From: Stenotrophomonas sp. 704A1
GTDB lineage: Bacteria; Pseudomonadota; Gammaproteobacteria; Xanthomonadales; Xanthomonadaceae
Assembly (NCBI RefSeq): GCF_030549525.1
Contig: NZ_CP130831.1
Span: forward strand, 3,435,501-3,499,500
DNA: 64,000 nucleotides
Direction: 5' to 3'
Part shown: positions 34,125 to 42,355 of the stretch, piece by piece
How the letters are laid out: the number at the start of each line of letters is the position of its first letter
How positions within the stretch are numbered: position 1 is the first letter of the stretch
Program-made: the position numbers and the translations under genes
Notes under the pieces: generated by a model
Told to the model about the DNA's origin: nothing
The model's database searches: none
What the model saw: the letters and a program-made list of their open reading frames with translations, nothing else

Positions 34125-34815
34125 GGCCGGCCTCTCCCCCTGCGCTGGCGGCCAGCCGGTAGCCGACCCGCGGCAGCGTGTGGATCAACTTGTCATTGAA
34201 CGGGCCATCGACGCTGCGGCGCAGTTCGTACACATGCGAACGCAGCAGGTCGCCATCGGGCGGCTCGTCACCCCACAGGGCGAACTCGAGCTGCTGGCGG
34301 GTGACCGCGCCCGGGCTGGCCCGCATCAGCACTTCCAGCAGCTTGCGGCAGGCCGGGTACAGATGCAGCACCTGGCCGCCACGCTGCGCCTCCAGCGTGG
34401 CCAGGTCCAGCACCAGGTCACCCACCTGCAGGCGCTTGCGCGGATTGCGGCCCTGCGCGCGCAGCAACAGCGCTTCCAGGCGCACCTCCAGTTCCGGCAG
34501 GGCGAACGGCTTGGTCAGGTAATCGTCGGCGCCGGCACGGAACCCGGCGATCTTGTCCGGCAGTTCATCACGCGCGGTCAACATGATCACCGGTACTTCG
34601 GAGGCATGCTCGGCGCGCAGCCGCCGCAGGACTTCGGGCCCTTCCATGCGCGGCAGCATCCAGTCCAGGATGACCGCGTCGTAGGGATGGCTGCCGGCCA
34701 GGTGCAGGCCGGTGACGCCGTCGGGGGCGACGTCGAGCACGTGTCCACGCGACTCGAAATAATCGAACAGGTTGGCCACCAACTGGCGGTTGTCCTCGAT
34801 CACCAACAGGCGCAT
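34105..34815 (-). CDS. OmpR-family response regulator
   Basis: A 236-residue regulator. The REC domain starts MRLLVIEDNRQLV, with the phospho-Asp at residue 51 in VILDWMLP and the conserved Lys in YLTKPF. The C-terminal half is an OmpR-type winged helix (SPGAVTRQQLEFALWGDEPPDGDLLRSHVYELRRSVD). An ATG ten codons upstream is possible; the chosen start fits the family better. The gene faces the lipid A operon across about 130 bases, a typical position for a regulator of the divergent genes. PmrA is the closest functional analogue by context. Confidence 0.88.
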   Translation of the reverse strand: MRLLVIEDNRQLVANLFDYFESRGHVLDVAPDGVTGLHLAGSHPYDAVILDWMLPRMEGPEVLRRLRAEHASEVPVIMLTARDELPDKIAGFRAGADDYLTKPFALPELEVRLEALLLRAQGRNPRKRLQVGDLVLDLATLEAQRGGQVLHLYPACRKLLEVLMRASPGAVTRQQLEFALWGDEPPDGDLLRSHVYELRRSVDGPFNDKLIHTLPRVGYRLAASAGGEAGHDHPGA

Positions 34816-34946
34816 GCGCGAACGATCCACGGGAAGTGGGCCCATGGTAGCGCCGCCGATGTCGGAATACGGTCGTCCTGACGCGGCTCCGACAGCTTTC
34901 CCACCTGCGCCCGACCAGACTGTCCGTTTTGCATCCGGAGCCCGCC

Positions 34947-36650
34947 GTGCCCGTTGCCCTGCCCCGCCGTTGGCATCTTCCCCTGCTGTGGCTGCTGATG
35001 GTGATGGCGCTGGCCGCCGGGCTGGGCATGCGCCAGCCGCAACCGCCGGACGAACCACGCTTCGTGCTGGCCGCACGCACCATGGTCGAGACCGGGCAGT
35101 GGCTGCTGCCGCACCGCGGCAGCGAGCTGTACGCCGAAAAGCCTCCGGTGTTCATGTGGCTGCAGGCGGCCGCGCACCAGCTGGTGGGCAGCTGGCAGTG
35201 GTCGTTCCTGCTGCCGTCGCTGCTGGCCGCCCTGCTCAGCCTGTGGCTGGTCTCGGACCTGGCACGCCGGCTGTGGTCGCCGCGCCATTCGCTGTACGCG
35301 CTGGGGGCACTGTTCTGCACGCTGCAGTTCGGCCTGATGGCCAAGCGTGCGCAGATCGACATGGTCCTGGTGGCAATGACCACGCTGGCCCTGTGGGGGC
35401 TGCTTCGCCACCTGTGCGAGCGCCGCAATCTGCCGGCCCTGTGGCTGGCCGGTTTCGCCGCCGGGCTGGGCACCGTGACCAAGGGCGTGGGTTTCCTGCC
35501 GCTGCTGATCGTGCTGCCCTGGCTCGGCGGGTGGCTGTACCAGCGCCACCGCGGACGCCCGGTCAGCGGCGCGCATCCTGCCACGCTGCTGTGGCTGCTG
35601 CCGGCGTTCCTGCTGGGCACGGCGGTGTGGCTGGCGCCGCTGGGCTGGGCACTGCTGCACGAGCCCAGCGCGACGTTGCAGTCCTACGCCCATGAACTGC
35701 TGTTCAAGCAGACCGGCACGCGCTATGCCAACGCCTGGCACCACCGGCAGCCGGCCTGGTACTACCTGCAGGTGATCGCCACCTTGTGGCTGCCGGGCAG
35801 CCTGCTGCTGCCGCTGCTGGCCAGGCCGTGGTGGCGCCGCCTGCGGCGCGGCGACCGCCGCCAATGGCTGCTGCTGGGGTGGGCCGCGCTGGTGCTGCTG
35901 TTCTTCACCGCCAGCCCCGGCAAGCGCGAGGTGTACGTGCTGCCGATGCTGCCGGCGATGGCACTGGCGGTGGCACCGCTGCTGCCGGGCCTGCTGCGGC
36001 GCCGGTGCGTGCGGCGCTACCTGTTCGGCTACAGCCTGGTGCTGATGCTGGCCACCGGCACGCTGGGGGTGATGATGCTGACCGACAGCCCGTGGGCGCA
36101 GGCGCAGCTTGCACGCCGGGCGATGCCCGACACGCTGCTGCCAGTACTGGGTGATGGCCTGCTGACCTTCGCCATCGCGCTGGCCAGCGCCGCGCTGTGG
36201 CTGCGGGTGCGCCGCGCAGCTGTGCTGGTGCTGCTGGCGCACGGCATGTTGTGGATGCTGTACGGGCTGGTGCTGATCCCGGCCCTGGACCCCTACGCGT
36301 CGGCGTCGGCGGTGATGCGTCGGGTCGGGACGCGGATCGGCCCCGACGCGGAACTGGCTCTGCTGGCATGGCGTGAACAGAATCTGCTGCAGGCCGACCG
36401 GCCGGTGCGCGAGTTCGGCTTCAAGCGTCCCTGGGCAGAGCAGTGGCATGACGCCGGGGCATGGCTGGCGCAGGCGCCGGGCAAGCGCTGGGTGCTGGTC
36501 CTGGAGGAGGCGATGAGTCCCTGCGTGGACCCTGCGCAGGTGATCGATATCGGGGTGGCCAATCGCAACCGCTGGCAATTGCTGCCGGGCACCGCCTGGG
36601 ACAGCCGCTGCCACGCCGAACGCGCCGGCGCATCCCAGGAAGAAGACTGA
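34947..36650 (+). CDS. ArnT-like glycosyltransferase (GT39/PMT family)
   Basis: A 567-residue membrane glycosyltransferase with about 12 hydrophobic helices. Near the N-terminus it has the family signature PPDEPRFVLAARTMVETGQWLLPHRGSELYAEKPPVFMWLQAAAHQL, where Asp-Glu and the KPP block are the hallmarks of ArnT-type enzymes that use undecaprenyl-phosphate sugars. The start is the GTG of MPVALPRRWH, with CCGGAG six bases upstream; an earlier TTG is less likely. The C-terminal domain is soluble and periplasmic. The donor sugar is unknown: the arnBCADTEF genes for aminoarabinose are not in the window. By context it acts on lipid A. Confidence 0.85.
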   Translation: MPVALPRRWHLPLLWLLMVMALAAGLGMRQPQPPDEPRFVLAARTMVETGQWLLPHRGSELYAEKPPVFMWLQAAAHQLVGSWQWSFLLPSLLAALLSLWLVSDLARRLWSPRHSLYALGALFCTLQFGLMAKRAQIDMVLVAMTTLALWGLLRHLCERRNLPALWLAGFAAGLGTVTKGVGFLPLLIVLPWLGGWLYQRHRGRPVSGAHPATLLWLLPAFLLGTAVWLAPLGWALLHEPSATLQSYAHELLFKQTGTRYANAWHHRQPAWYYLQVIATLWLPGSLLLPLLARPWWRRLRRGDRRQWLLLGWAALVLLFFTASPGKREVYVLPMLPAMALAVAPLLPGLLRRRCVRRYLFGYSLVLMLATGTLGVMMLTDSPWAQAQLARRAMPDTLLPVLGDGLLTFAIALASAALWLRVRRAAVLVLLAHGMLWMLYGLVLIPALDPYASASAVMRRVGTRIGPDAELALLAWREQNLLQADRPVREFGFKRPWAEQWHDAGAWLAQAPGKRWVLVLEEAMSPCVDPAQVIDIGVANRNRWQLLPGTAWDSRCHAERAGASQEED

Positions 36651-36762
36651 ATCGCCGCGCGCCGCAGGCGCGGCATTAACCCGTCGCGAACGCGCGTACG
36701 ACCCTTCTCCGACATGAGGATGACGAGCATGGCCGCCGATTCCAGCATCCGGCCCCTCCTGC

Positions 36763-37515
36763 ATGCCTGCGCGCTCCCTCGCTCCCCCTCTTGCACCCGC
36801 GTCGCTGACACCGCGCTTTGCTCTGACCCATCTGTGGCTGCCCGTGGTGATCGGGACTGCTGCGTTCACGCTGCTGATGGGCTTCGGCGGTGACCAGTGG
36901 GTTGCCGACCATCTGTTCAAGCTCGAAGGTGGCCGCTGGGCGCTGCAGGACGCATGGCTGACCCGCGCGGTGCTGCACAGGGCCGGCAAGTGGCTGAGCA
37001 CCGCTGCGGCGCTGATGGCGCTGCTGCTGTGTTTCCACCACTGGCGGCATGGGCGTGATCGCGTTCTTCGGTGGGCCCTGCTGTACGTCGTGCTGGCCAT
37101 CGCGCTGGGTACCGGCACGGTCTCGCTGCTGAAGTCGCTGGTTCCGATGGACTGCCCCTGGGACCTGCTGCGCTATGGCGGCCACGCGCCCTACATCGGG
37201 CTGTTCAGCACGCGCCCGGCGGGCATGGCGGCCCCGGCCTGCTTCCCGGCCGGCCACGCCAGCGCCGGCTACGCGTGGCTGTGTCTGTACTTCTTCGCAC
37301 TGCTGTGGCGCCCGGCATGGCGTTGGCCGGCACTGTCGATCGGCCTGGGCAGCGGCCTGGTGTTCGGCATCGGCCAGCAGCTGCGCGGGGCCCACTTCCT
37401 TTCGCACGACATCGCCACGGCGCTGATCTGCTGGCTGTTGTCGCTGGGCCTGTTCCTGGCGGTGAAGCGCGTGCTGGCCCGCCCGCTCCGCCGTCGGCAG
37501 GGGGCCAGCGCATGA
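36763..37515 (+). CDS. PAP2-family phosphatase, lipid A 1-phosphatase-like
   Basis: A 250-residue membrane phosphatase with five or six hydrophobic helices. The three PAP2 motifs are visible: the first around LKSLVPMDCPW, the second as FPAGHAS with His at about 165, and the third as RGAHFLSHD. Such enzymes remove phosphates from lipid A (LpxE) or from undecaprenyl pyrophosphate or phosphatidylglycerophosphate. Being directly upstream of the phosphoethanolamine transferase and overlapping it by four bases, a lipid A or undecaprenyl substrate is likely. The ATG has no clear ribosome-binding site, so its start is tentative. Confidence 0.85.
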   Translation: MPARSLAPPLAPASLTPRFALTHLWLPVVIGTAAFTLLMGFGGDQWVADHLFKLEGGRWALQDAWLTRAVLHRAGKWLSTAAALMALLLCFHHWRHGRDRVLRWALLYVVLAIALGTGTVSLLKSLVPMDCPWDLLRYGGHAPYIGLFSTRPAGMAAPACFPAGHASAGYAWLCLYFFALLWRPAWRWPALSIGLGSGLVFGIGQQLRGAHFLSHDIATALICWLLSLGLFLAVKRVLARPLRRRQGASA

Positions 37516-39161
37516 ACGTGTCCGTGCAACGTACGCTGCGCCTGCCGTCGCTGGCCGCGGTGCGCGGCTGGCGTCCGCAGCTGTCCAGCGAAGGCCTGAT
37601 CGTACTGGCCTGCGCGTTCTTCGCCGTCGCCGGCAATGGACTGTTCTGGCACAGCGCCATGGCCAGCCATCCGGGCAGCCTGCGCTACGCGGTGTCGCTG
37701 CTGTTGCTGCTGCTGGGTGCGCACGGCGTGCTGCTGGGCCTGCTGGTCTGGCGCTGGAACGCCAAGGTGGTGATCAGCGCACTGCTGCTGGTGACCGCGT
37801 TTGCAGCGCACTACATGGGCCGCTACCACATCTATCTGGATGCGGACATGCTGCGCAATGTACTGGCGACCGATCCGAAGGAAAGCCGCGAGCTGCTGAC
37901 CCTCTCGCTGCTGTGGCCGGTGCTGCTGCTGGCCGTGCTGCCGATGGCGCTGCTGTGGCGCGTGCGGCTGCACCGCCGGCACTGGGGCCGCAGCCTGCTG
38001 TGGCGTGCCGGATTCCTGCTGCTGGCGGCGGCAACCGCGCTCGGCGGCGCGCTGCTGTCTTTCCAGGATGTGTCGGCGCTGATGCGCAACCAGCGCGAAG
38101 TGCGCTATCTGGCCACGCCGGCCAACGTGCTGCTGGGCCTGCCGCGTGCGCTGCGCGGCGACAATCCGGTGCAGCGCGCGCCGAAGCTGCCGATCGGCAC
38201 CGATGCCAGCGCCACGCCACGCGCCGCCAGCAGCAGGCCTCGCCTGCTGGTGATCGTGATGGGCGAAACCGTGCGCGCGCAGAACTGGGGCTTGAACGGC
38301 GGGCGCAATACCACCCCGGAACTGGCGCAGGCCGCCGTGGTGAATTTCCCGGACATGCATTCGTGCGGCACCAGCACCGAAGTGTCGCTGCCCTGCCTGT
38401 TCTCGCCGTGGGGCCGCCACGACTACGACGAGAAGAAGATCCGGGCGCACCAGTCGCTGCTGCACGTATTGAACCGCGCCGGCATCACGCCGTTGTGGCG
38501 CGACAACCAGTCCGGCTGCAAGGGCGTCTGCGAAGGCCTGGCCTTCCAGTCGCTGGCCGATGCCACTACGCCGGGCCTGTGCGCTGCTGGCCGCTGCATG
38601 GATGAGATCCTGCTGCAGGACCTGGCCACCCAGGTACGTGCGAAACCGGGCGACCGGGTGGTGGTGCTGCACCAGCTGGGCAACCACGGCCCGGCCTACT
38701 TCGAGCGCTATCCACCCGCGTTCCGCCGCTTCACCCCGACCTGCGATACCCGTGACATCGGCCGTTGCTCGCGCGAAGAGATCACCAACAGCTACGACAA
38801 CGCCGTGCTGTACACCGATCACTTCCTGACCAAGACCATCGGCACGCTGCAGGGCATGCAGGACTACGACACGGCACTGATCTACCTGTCCGACCACGGC
38901 GAGTCGCTGGGCGAGAAGGGCCTGTTCCTGCACGGCGTGCCCTACGCCATCGCGCCTGCCGAGCAGACCCGGGTGCCGATGACGATGTGGTTCTCGCCGG
39001 GCTTTGCCCGCAGCCGCGGGCTGGACCTGCAGTGCCTGCGCAGGCGTTCGGCGGCCTATGCCGACCATGACAACCTGTTCCCGTCGGTGCTGGGCCTGAT
39101 GCAGGTGAAGACGGCGCTGTACGAGCGCGACCGCGACGTGTTCGCCAATTGCGAGGGCTAG
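37512..39161 (+). CDS. eptA: Phosphoethanolamine--lipid A transferase (EptA/MCR family)
   Basis: A 549-residue enzyme with five N-terminal membrane helices and a periplasmic sulfatase-fold domain. The nucleophile is Thr289 in GTSTEVSLPCLFS. Metal ligands are seen in VMGETVRAQNWGLNG (Glu) and YLSDHGES (Asp, His). The cysteines expected to form disulfides are present (SGCKGVCEGL and LCAAGRCMDE). The start overlaps the PAP2 gene stop in ATGA. The reaction adds phosphoethanolamine to lipid A phosphates and lowers binding of polymyxins. It shares its operon with an ArnT-like transferase and a phosphatase. Confidence 0.93.
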   Translation: MNVSVQRTLRLPSLAAVRGWRPQLSSEGLIVLACAFFAVAGNGLFWHSAMASHPGSLRYAVSLLLLLLGAHGVLLGLLVWRWNAKVVISALLLVTAFAAHYMGRYHIYLDADMLRNVLATDPKESRELLTLSLLWPVLLLAVLPMALLWRVRLHRRHWGRSLLWRAGFLLLAAATALGGALLSFQDVSALMRNQREVRYLATPANVLLGLPRALRGDNPVQRAPKLPIGTDASATPRAASSRPRLLVIVMGETVRAQNWGLNGGRNTTPELAQAAVVNFPDMHSCGTSTEVSLPCLFSPWGRHDYDEKKIRAHQSLLHVLNRAGITPLWRDNQSGCKGVCEGLAFQSLADATTPGLCAAGRCMDEILLQDLATQVRAKPGDRVVVLHQLGNHGPAYFERYPPAFRRFTPTCDTRDIGRCSREEITNSYDNAVLYTDHFLTKTIGTLQGMQDYDTALIYLSDHGESLGEKGLFLHGVPYAIAPAEQTRVPMTMWFSPGFARSRGLDLQCLRRRSAAYADHDNLFPSVLGLMQVKTALYERDRDVFANCEG

Positions 39162-39167
39162 GGGTTT

Positions 39168-39642
39168 TTCGGCAGGGCTTGCAGCCCTGCACCTGCAGAG
39201 GCAACGACCAAAGCAACAGCAACAGCGTGCATTCCGTGGGATGGCGGGGTGGGTCCGGTGGCGGGGGACGCCGTAAATACGTCCTTGTAGGCTCGGTCGC
39301 GCCATCCATGGCGCTCACGCCCCCGCAACCGGACCCACCCCGCCTTCGACAGATTTCCGCGATCTGTTGGAACTACCTTGATTTTCGATATCTGACAGAT
39401 GTGTCGACCAAGGTCGACACCTACCGGCAGCACACGGAATCTGTCAGAGGCGGGGTGGTGTGGGCTTGCAGGACCGTTGGCGCCATGGATGGCGCCATCG
39501 AGCCCCCAAGGATGGGTTTACGGCGTGTCCTGCAAGCCCACACCGCCCCGCCAAACCACGGAGCGCCCGCTTCTGCTGTTGCTTCGGCCTTTGCCGTTGC
39601 CTGAAGGCTTCGGCAGGTGCAGGGCGCAGCCCTGCCGAACCC
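39168..39642. repeat. Nested palindromic composite (B arm, A copy, SMAG-like, A copy, B arm)
   Basis: The outer B-type arms (left at about 39168-39226, right at about 39565-39642) are inverted repeats with a GCAGGGC-GCCCTGC hairpin and an AGCAACAGC tract. Inside lie two A-type elements in opposite orientation, 39243-39357 (reverse) and 39438-39552 (forward). In the middle is a small GTAG-headed hairpin. The whole unit reads as a palindrome of about 475 bases at the level of its modules. Confidence 0.85.
39401..39424 (-). repeat. SMAG-like hairpin within the composite
   Basis: On the minus strand a GTAG head is followed by GTGTCGACC-TT-GGTCGACAC, a perfect 9-base-pair stem. It lies at the axis of the larger palindrome. 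Confidence 0.7.
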
Positions 39643-39718
39643 AACCGACTTCCGCCACTTGCGGTGGCACCGCCCGCCCACTAGCCTTCGCCGGTCGTTC
39701 ACCACCCAAGGACCGCCC

Positions 39719-41683
39719 GTGAAACACCGTCATCTCCTGCTGGCTGCGGCCGTTGCCGCCGCCACGCTGGCCCTGGCCGCCTGCAAAAAGGACGCCGCAC
39801 CCGGCACCGATACCGCCAGCAGCAGCGCGCCGGCCGGCGAAACCGCCGACCAGTTCGTGGCCCGCATCAATGCGGAGTTCAAGGCCGCCTATCCGGAGAT
39901 GACCTCGGCCCAGTGGCTGTCCTCCACCTACATCAACAGCGATTCCGAGCGCATCGCGGCCAAGGCCAACGAGCGCTCGCTGACCCAGCTCAACAGCTGG
40001 ATCGAGCAGGCCGGCAAGTTCGACGGCCAGCCGATGACCGAGGACAGCAAGCGCGCCATCCACCTGCTGAAACTGATGTCCTCGATGCCGGCGCCACGCG
40101 ACCCGGCCAAGCTGGCCCAGCTGACCCAGATCGCCACCCGCATGGAAGGCAGCTACGGCGCCGGCAAGTACTGCACCGACGCCAGCGATCCCAACTCCTG
40201 CCGCCAGCTGGGCGAGCTGGAGCAGGTGCTGGCGCGCAGCCGCGACTACGACACCCAGCTCGATGCCTGGCAGGGCTGGCACAGCACCACCAAGAGCATG
40301 CGCGGCGACTACCAGCAGTTCGTCAGCCTGGTCAACGAGGGCGCCAAGGGCATGGGCTTCAGCGATGCCGGCCAGATGTGGCGCAGCGGCTATGACATGC
40401 CGCCGGAACAGATCGGCCCGGAAACCGACCGCCTGTGGGAACAGGTCAAGCCGATGTACGAGCAGCTGCACTGCTACGCCCGCGGCAAGCTGGACAAGAC
40501 CTACGGCAAGGACAAGGCCGAAGTGGGCAATGGCCTGATCGCCGCGCACCTGCTGGGCAACATGTGGCAGCAGGACTGGTCCAACCTGTGGGACCAGCTG
40601 GAGCCCTACCCGGGCGCCGGCAGCCTGGACATCACCGCCGCGCTGGAGAAGCAGTACCAGACCAACCTGAGCGCGGCGCTGGCCAAGGCTGGCAAGGATG
40701 CCAACGTGGCCGCGCAGTACAAGGCCCAGCGCGAGGCCGAGCTGCGTACCGCCAAGCAGATGACCGAGCGCGCGCAGGACTTCTACGTATCGCTGGGCAT
40801 GCCGTCGCTGCCGCAGTCGTACTGGGACAAGACCCAGTTCATCAAGCCCGATGACCGCGACGTGGTCTGCCACGCCAGCGCCTGGGACATGAACATGGAA
40901 GGCGACGTGCGCACCAAGATGTGCATCAAGCCGAACGAAGAGAACTTCACCACCATCTACCACGAGCTGGGCCACATCTATTACGACCTGGCCTACAACC
41001 CGCTGCCGCCGCTGTTCCAGGGCGGTGCCAACGATGGTTTCCACGAAGCCATCGGCGACACCATCGTGCTGGCGATGACGCCCAAGTACCTCAGCTCGAT
41101 CGGCCTGGTCGATGCACCGACCGAGAGCCGCGAGGCGGTGATCAACAACCAGATGCGCATGGCGCTGTCCGGGGTCTCGTTCCTGCCGTTTGGCCTGATG
41201 ATCGACCGCTGGCGCTGGGGCGTGTTCGACGGCTCGATCACGCCTGACAACTACAACAAGGCATGGTGGGACCTGAAGGCCAAGTACCAGGGCGTGGCCC
41301 CGGCCAGCACCCGCGGCGAGGAGTTCTTCGACCCGGGCGCCAAGTACCACGTGCCGGGCAACACCCCGTACACCCGCTACTTCCTGGCGCGCATCCTGCA
41401 GTTCCAGTTCTACAAGGGCCTGTGCGATGCGGCCGGCTACAAGGGCCCGCTGCACGAGTGCACCTTCTACGGCAACAAGGAAGCCGGGCAGAAGTACTGG
41501 GCGATGCTGAGCAAGGGGGCCAGCCAGCCGTGGCAGGCCACGCTGAAGGAGCTGACCGGTACCGACAAGCTCGACGCCGGCCCGATGATCGAGTACTTCA
41601 GCCCGGTCAACGAGTGGCTGAAGCAGCAGAACGAAGGCCAGATGTGCGGCTGGCAGGCCAGCGCGGCCCCGGCGGCGAGATGA
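39719..41683 (+). CDS. M2 family metallopeptidase, lipoprotein (ACE-like)
   Basis: A 654-residue peptidyl-dipeptidase of the angiotensin-converting-enzyme family. The zinc motif HELGH is at 415-419 and the third ligand Glu is at about 443 in HEAIGD. The start is GTG, MKHRHLLLAAAVAAATLALAAC, with AAGGACC upstream, so the protein is exported as a lipoprotein by the LALAAC lipobox. A short Lys/Asp-rich linker follows. It would trim dipeptides from peptides in the periplasm or at the cell surface. Bacterial ACE homologues of this size are known in Xanthomonas and Stenotrophomonas. A strong terminator follows. Confidence 0.93.
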   Translation: MKHRHLLLAAAVAAATLALAACKKDAAPGTDTASSSAPAGETADQFVARINAEFKAAYPEMTSAQWLSSTYINSDSERIAAKANERSLTQLNSWIEQAGKFDGQPMTEDSKRAIHLLKLMSSMPAPRDPAKLAQLTQIATRMEGSYGAGKYCTDASDPNSCRQLGELEQVLARSRDYDTQLDAWQGWHSTTKSMRGDYQQFVSLVNEGAKGMGFSDAGQMWRSGYDMPPEQIGPETDRLWEQVKPMYEQLHCYARGKLDKTYGKDKAEVGNGLIAAHLLGNMWQQDWSNLWDQLEPYPGAGSLDITAALEKQYQTNLSAALAKAGKDANVAAQYKAQREAELRTAKQMTERAQDFYVSLGMPSLPQSYWDKTQFIKPDDRDVVCHASAWDMNMEGDVRTKMCIKPNEENFTTIYHELGHIYYDLAYNPLPPLFQGGANDGFHEAIGDTIVLAMTPKYLSSIGLVDAPTESREAVINNQMRMALSGVSFLPFGLMIDRWRWGVFDGSITPDNYNKAWWDLKAKYQGVAPASTRGEEFFDPGAKYHVPGNTPYTRYFLARILQFQFYKGLCDAAGYKGPLHECTFYGNKEAGQKYWAMLSKGASQPWQATLKELTGTDKLDAGPMIEYFSPVNEWLKQQNEGQMCGWQASAAPAAR

Positions 41684-41686
41684 AAG

Positions 41687-41719
41687 AAGGGGCGGGTCCG
41701 CGAGGATCCGCCCCTTTTC
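41687..41719 (+). terminator. Rho-independent terminator of the M2 peptidase gene
   Basis: A 13-base-pair stem beginning AAGGGGCGG with one G-T pair and a GCGA loop, followed by TTCATT, four bases after the stop codon. Confidence 0.8.
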
Positions 41720-41724
41720 ATTCG

Positions 41725-41875
41725 GGTAGCGCCGGGCCGCGCGCCGTGACCGGGGGGCGCCATTGCGACGAACGCATCGCCATGCGCGCGGAGCCTTTCG
41801 CCAGGCAGTGGGCGTGATCCGTGCCCGGCGTTCTTCCTCGCACCGCTGTGCTCGCCGGGCATGGCCCGGCGCTAC
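41725..41875. repeat. Inverted SMAG pair
   Basis: A degenerate plus-strand copy with GTAG head near 41725 and a clean minus-strand copy at 41853-41875 lie in opposite orientation about 100 bases apart, in the space before a convergent gene. This is the inverted-dimer arrangement usual for REP elements. Confidence 0.7.
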
Positions 41876-41886
41876 CGCAATGGGCG

Positions 41887-42279
41887 TCAGTTGTGCTTCT
41901 TTGCCGCCAGCTGCGCGGCCAGTTCGGCCTTGAACTCGTCGAAGGTGCGGCCCTGGGCCTTGGCCTCGGCCTGTGCGGCATCGCGCAGTGCATCCGAATA
42001 CACCAGCCGCACCGGCGTGCCGTTGCGTTCGTGCAGCTCACCGGCCTGCATGATCAGCGCCAGCACCTGGGCGGCACTCTCGCTCTGGCCGGCGATGCGG
42101 CCATCCATGCCCAGCACCCACTCCCCATCGCGGCGGACGATGCCGGCCAGCAGCGTGCGCTGCGGGTCGCGCAGTTCGGCATGCGGTTCGACGGGCGAGG
42201 CCTTGGCCGCCGCCTTGTTGGCGGCCTGCTGTTCCTGGCGGCGACGCTGGTCGCGGCGGAATTTCGAAGAGGTGGACAT
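41887..42279 (-). CDS. Hypothetical protein, charged N-terminus
   Basis: A 130-residue protein I do not recognise. The N-terminal 40 residues (SSKFRRDQRRRQEQQAANKAAAKAS) are very basic and Ala/Gln-rich, a likely disordered nucleic-acid-binding tail. A small globular segment follows (TLLAGIVRRDGEWVLGMDGRIAGQSESAAQVLALIMQAGELHERNGTPVRLVYSDALRDA), with a helical, charged C-terminus. An in-frame ATG five codons upstream is equally possible. It is isolated on its strand, followed by the SMAG pair. Confidence 0.55.
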   Translation of the reverse strand: MSTSSKFRRDQRRRQEQQAANKAAAKASPVEPHAELRDPQRTLLAGIVRRDGEWVLGMDGRIAGQSESAAQVLALIMQAGELHERNGTPVRLVYSDALRDAAQAEAKAQGRTFDEFKAELAAQLAAKKHN

Positions 42280-42355
42280 CAGTGGGGCTTGCATTGCGGG
42301 GGCGCAAGGATAACCCACGGCACCCTCAGGCCGGTTCACGCCCGCCGCGCCGCGC

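Larger units (their letters stand above)
39162..39718. other. 557-base spacer occupied by a nested palindromic composite
   Basis: No gene is supported here. The composite repeat described separately takes up most of it, leaving about 75 bases before the M2 peptidase start. Confidence 0.8.

Noticed and set aside
37071..37511. Longer start of EptA inside the PAP2 gene
   Set aside because: The extra residues are the out-of-frame shadow of the PAP2 gene; the ATG in the ATGA overlap gives the family N-terminus.
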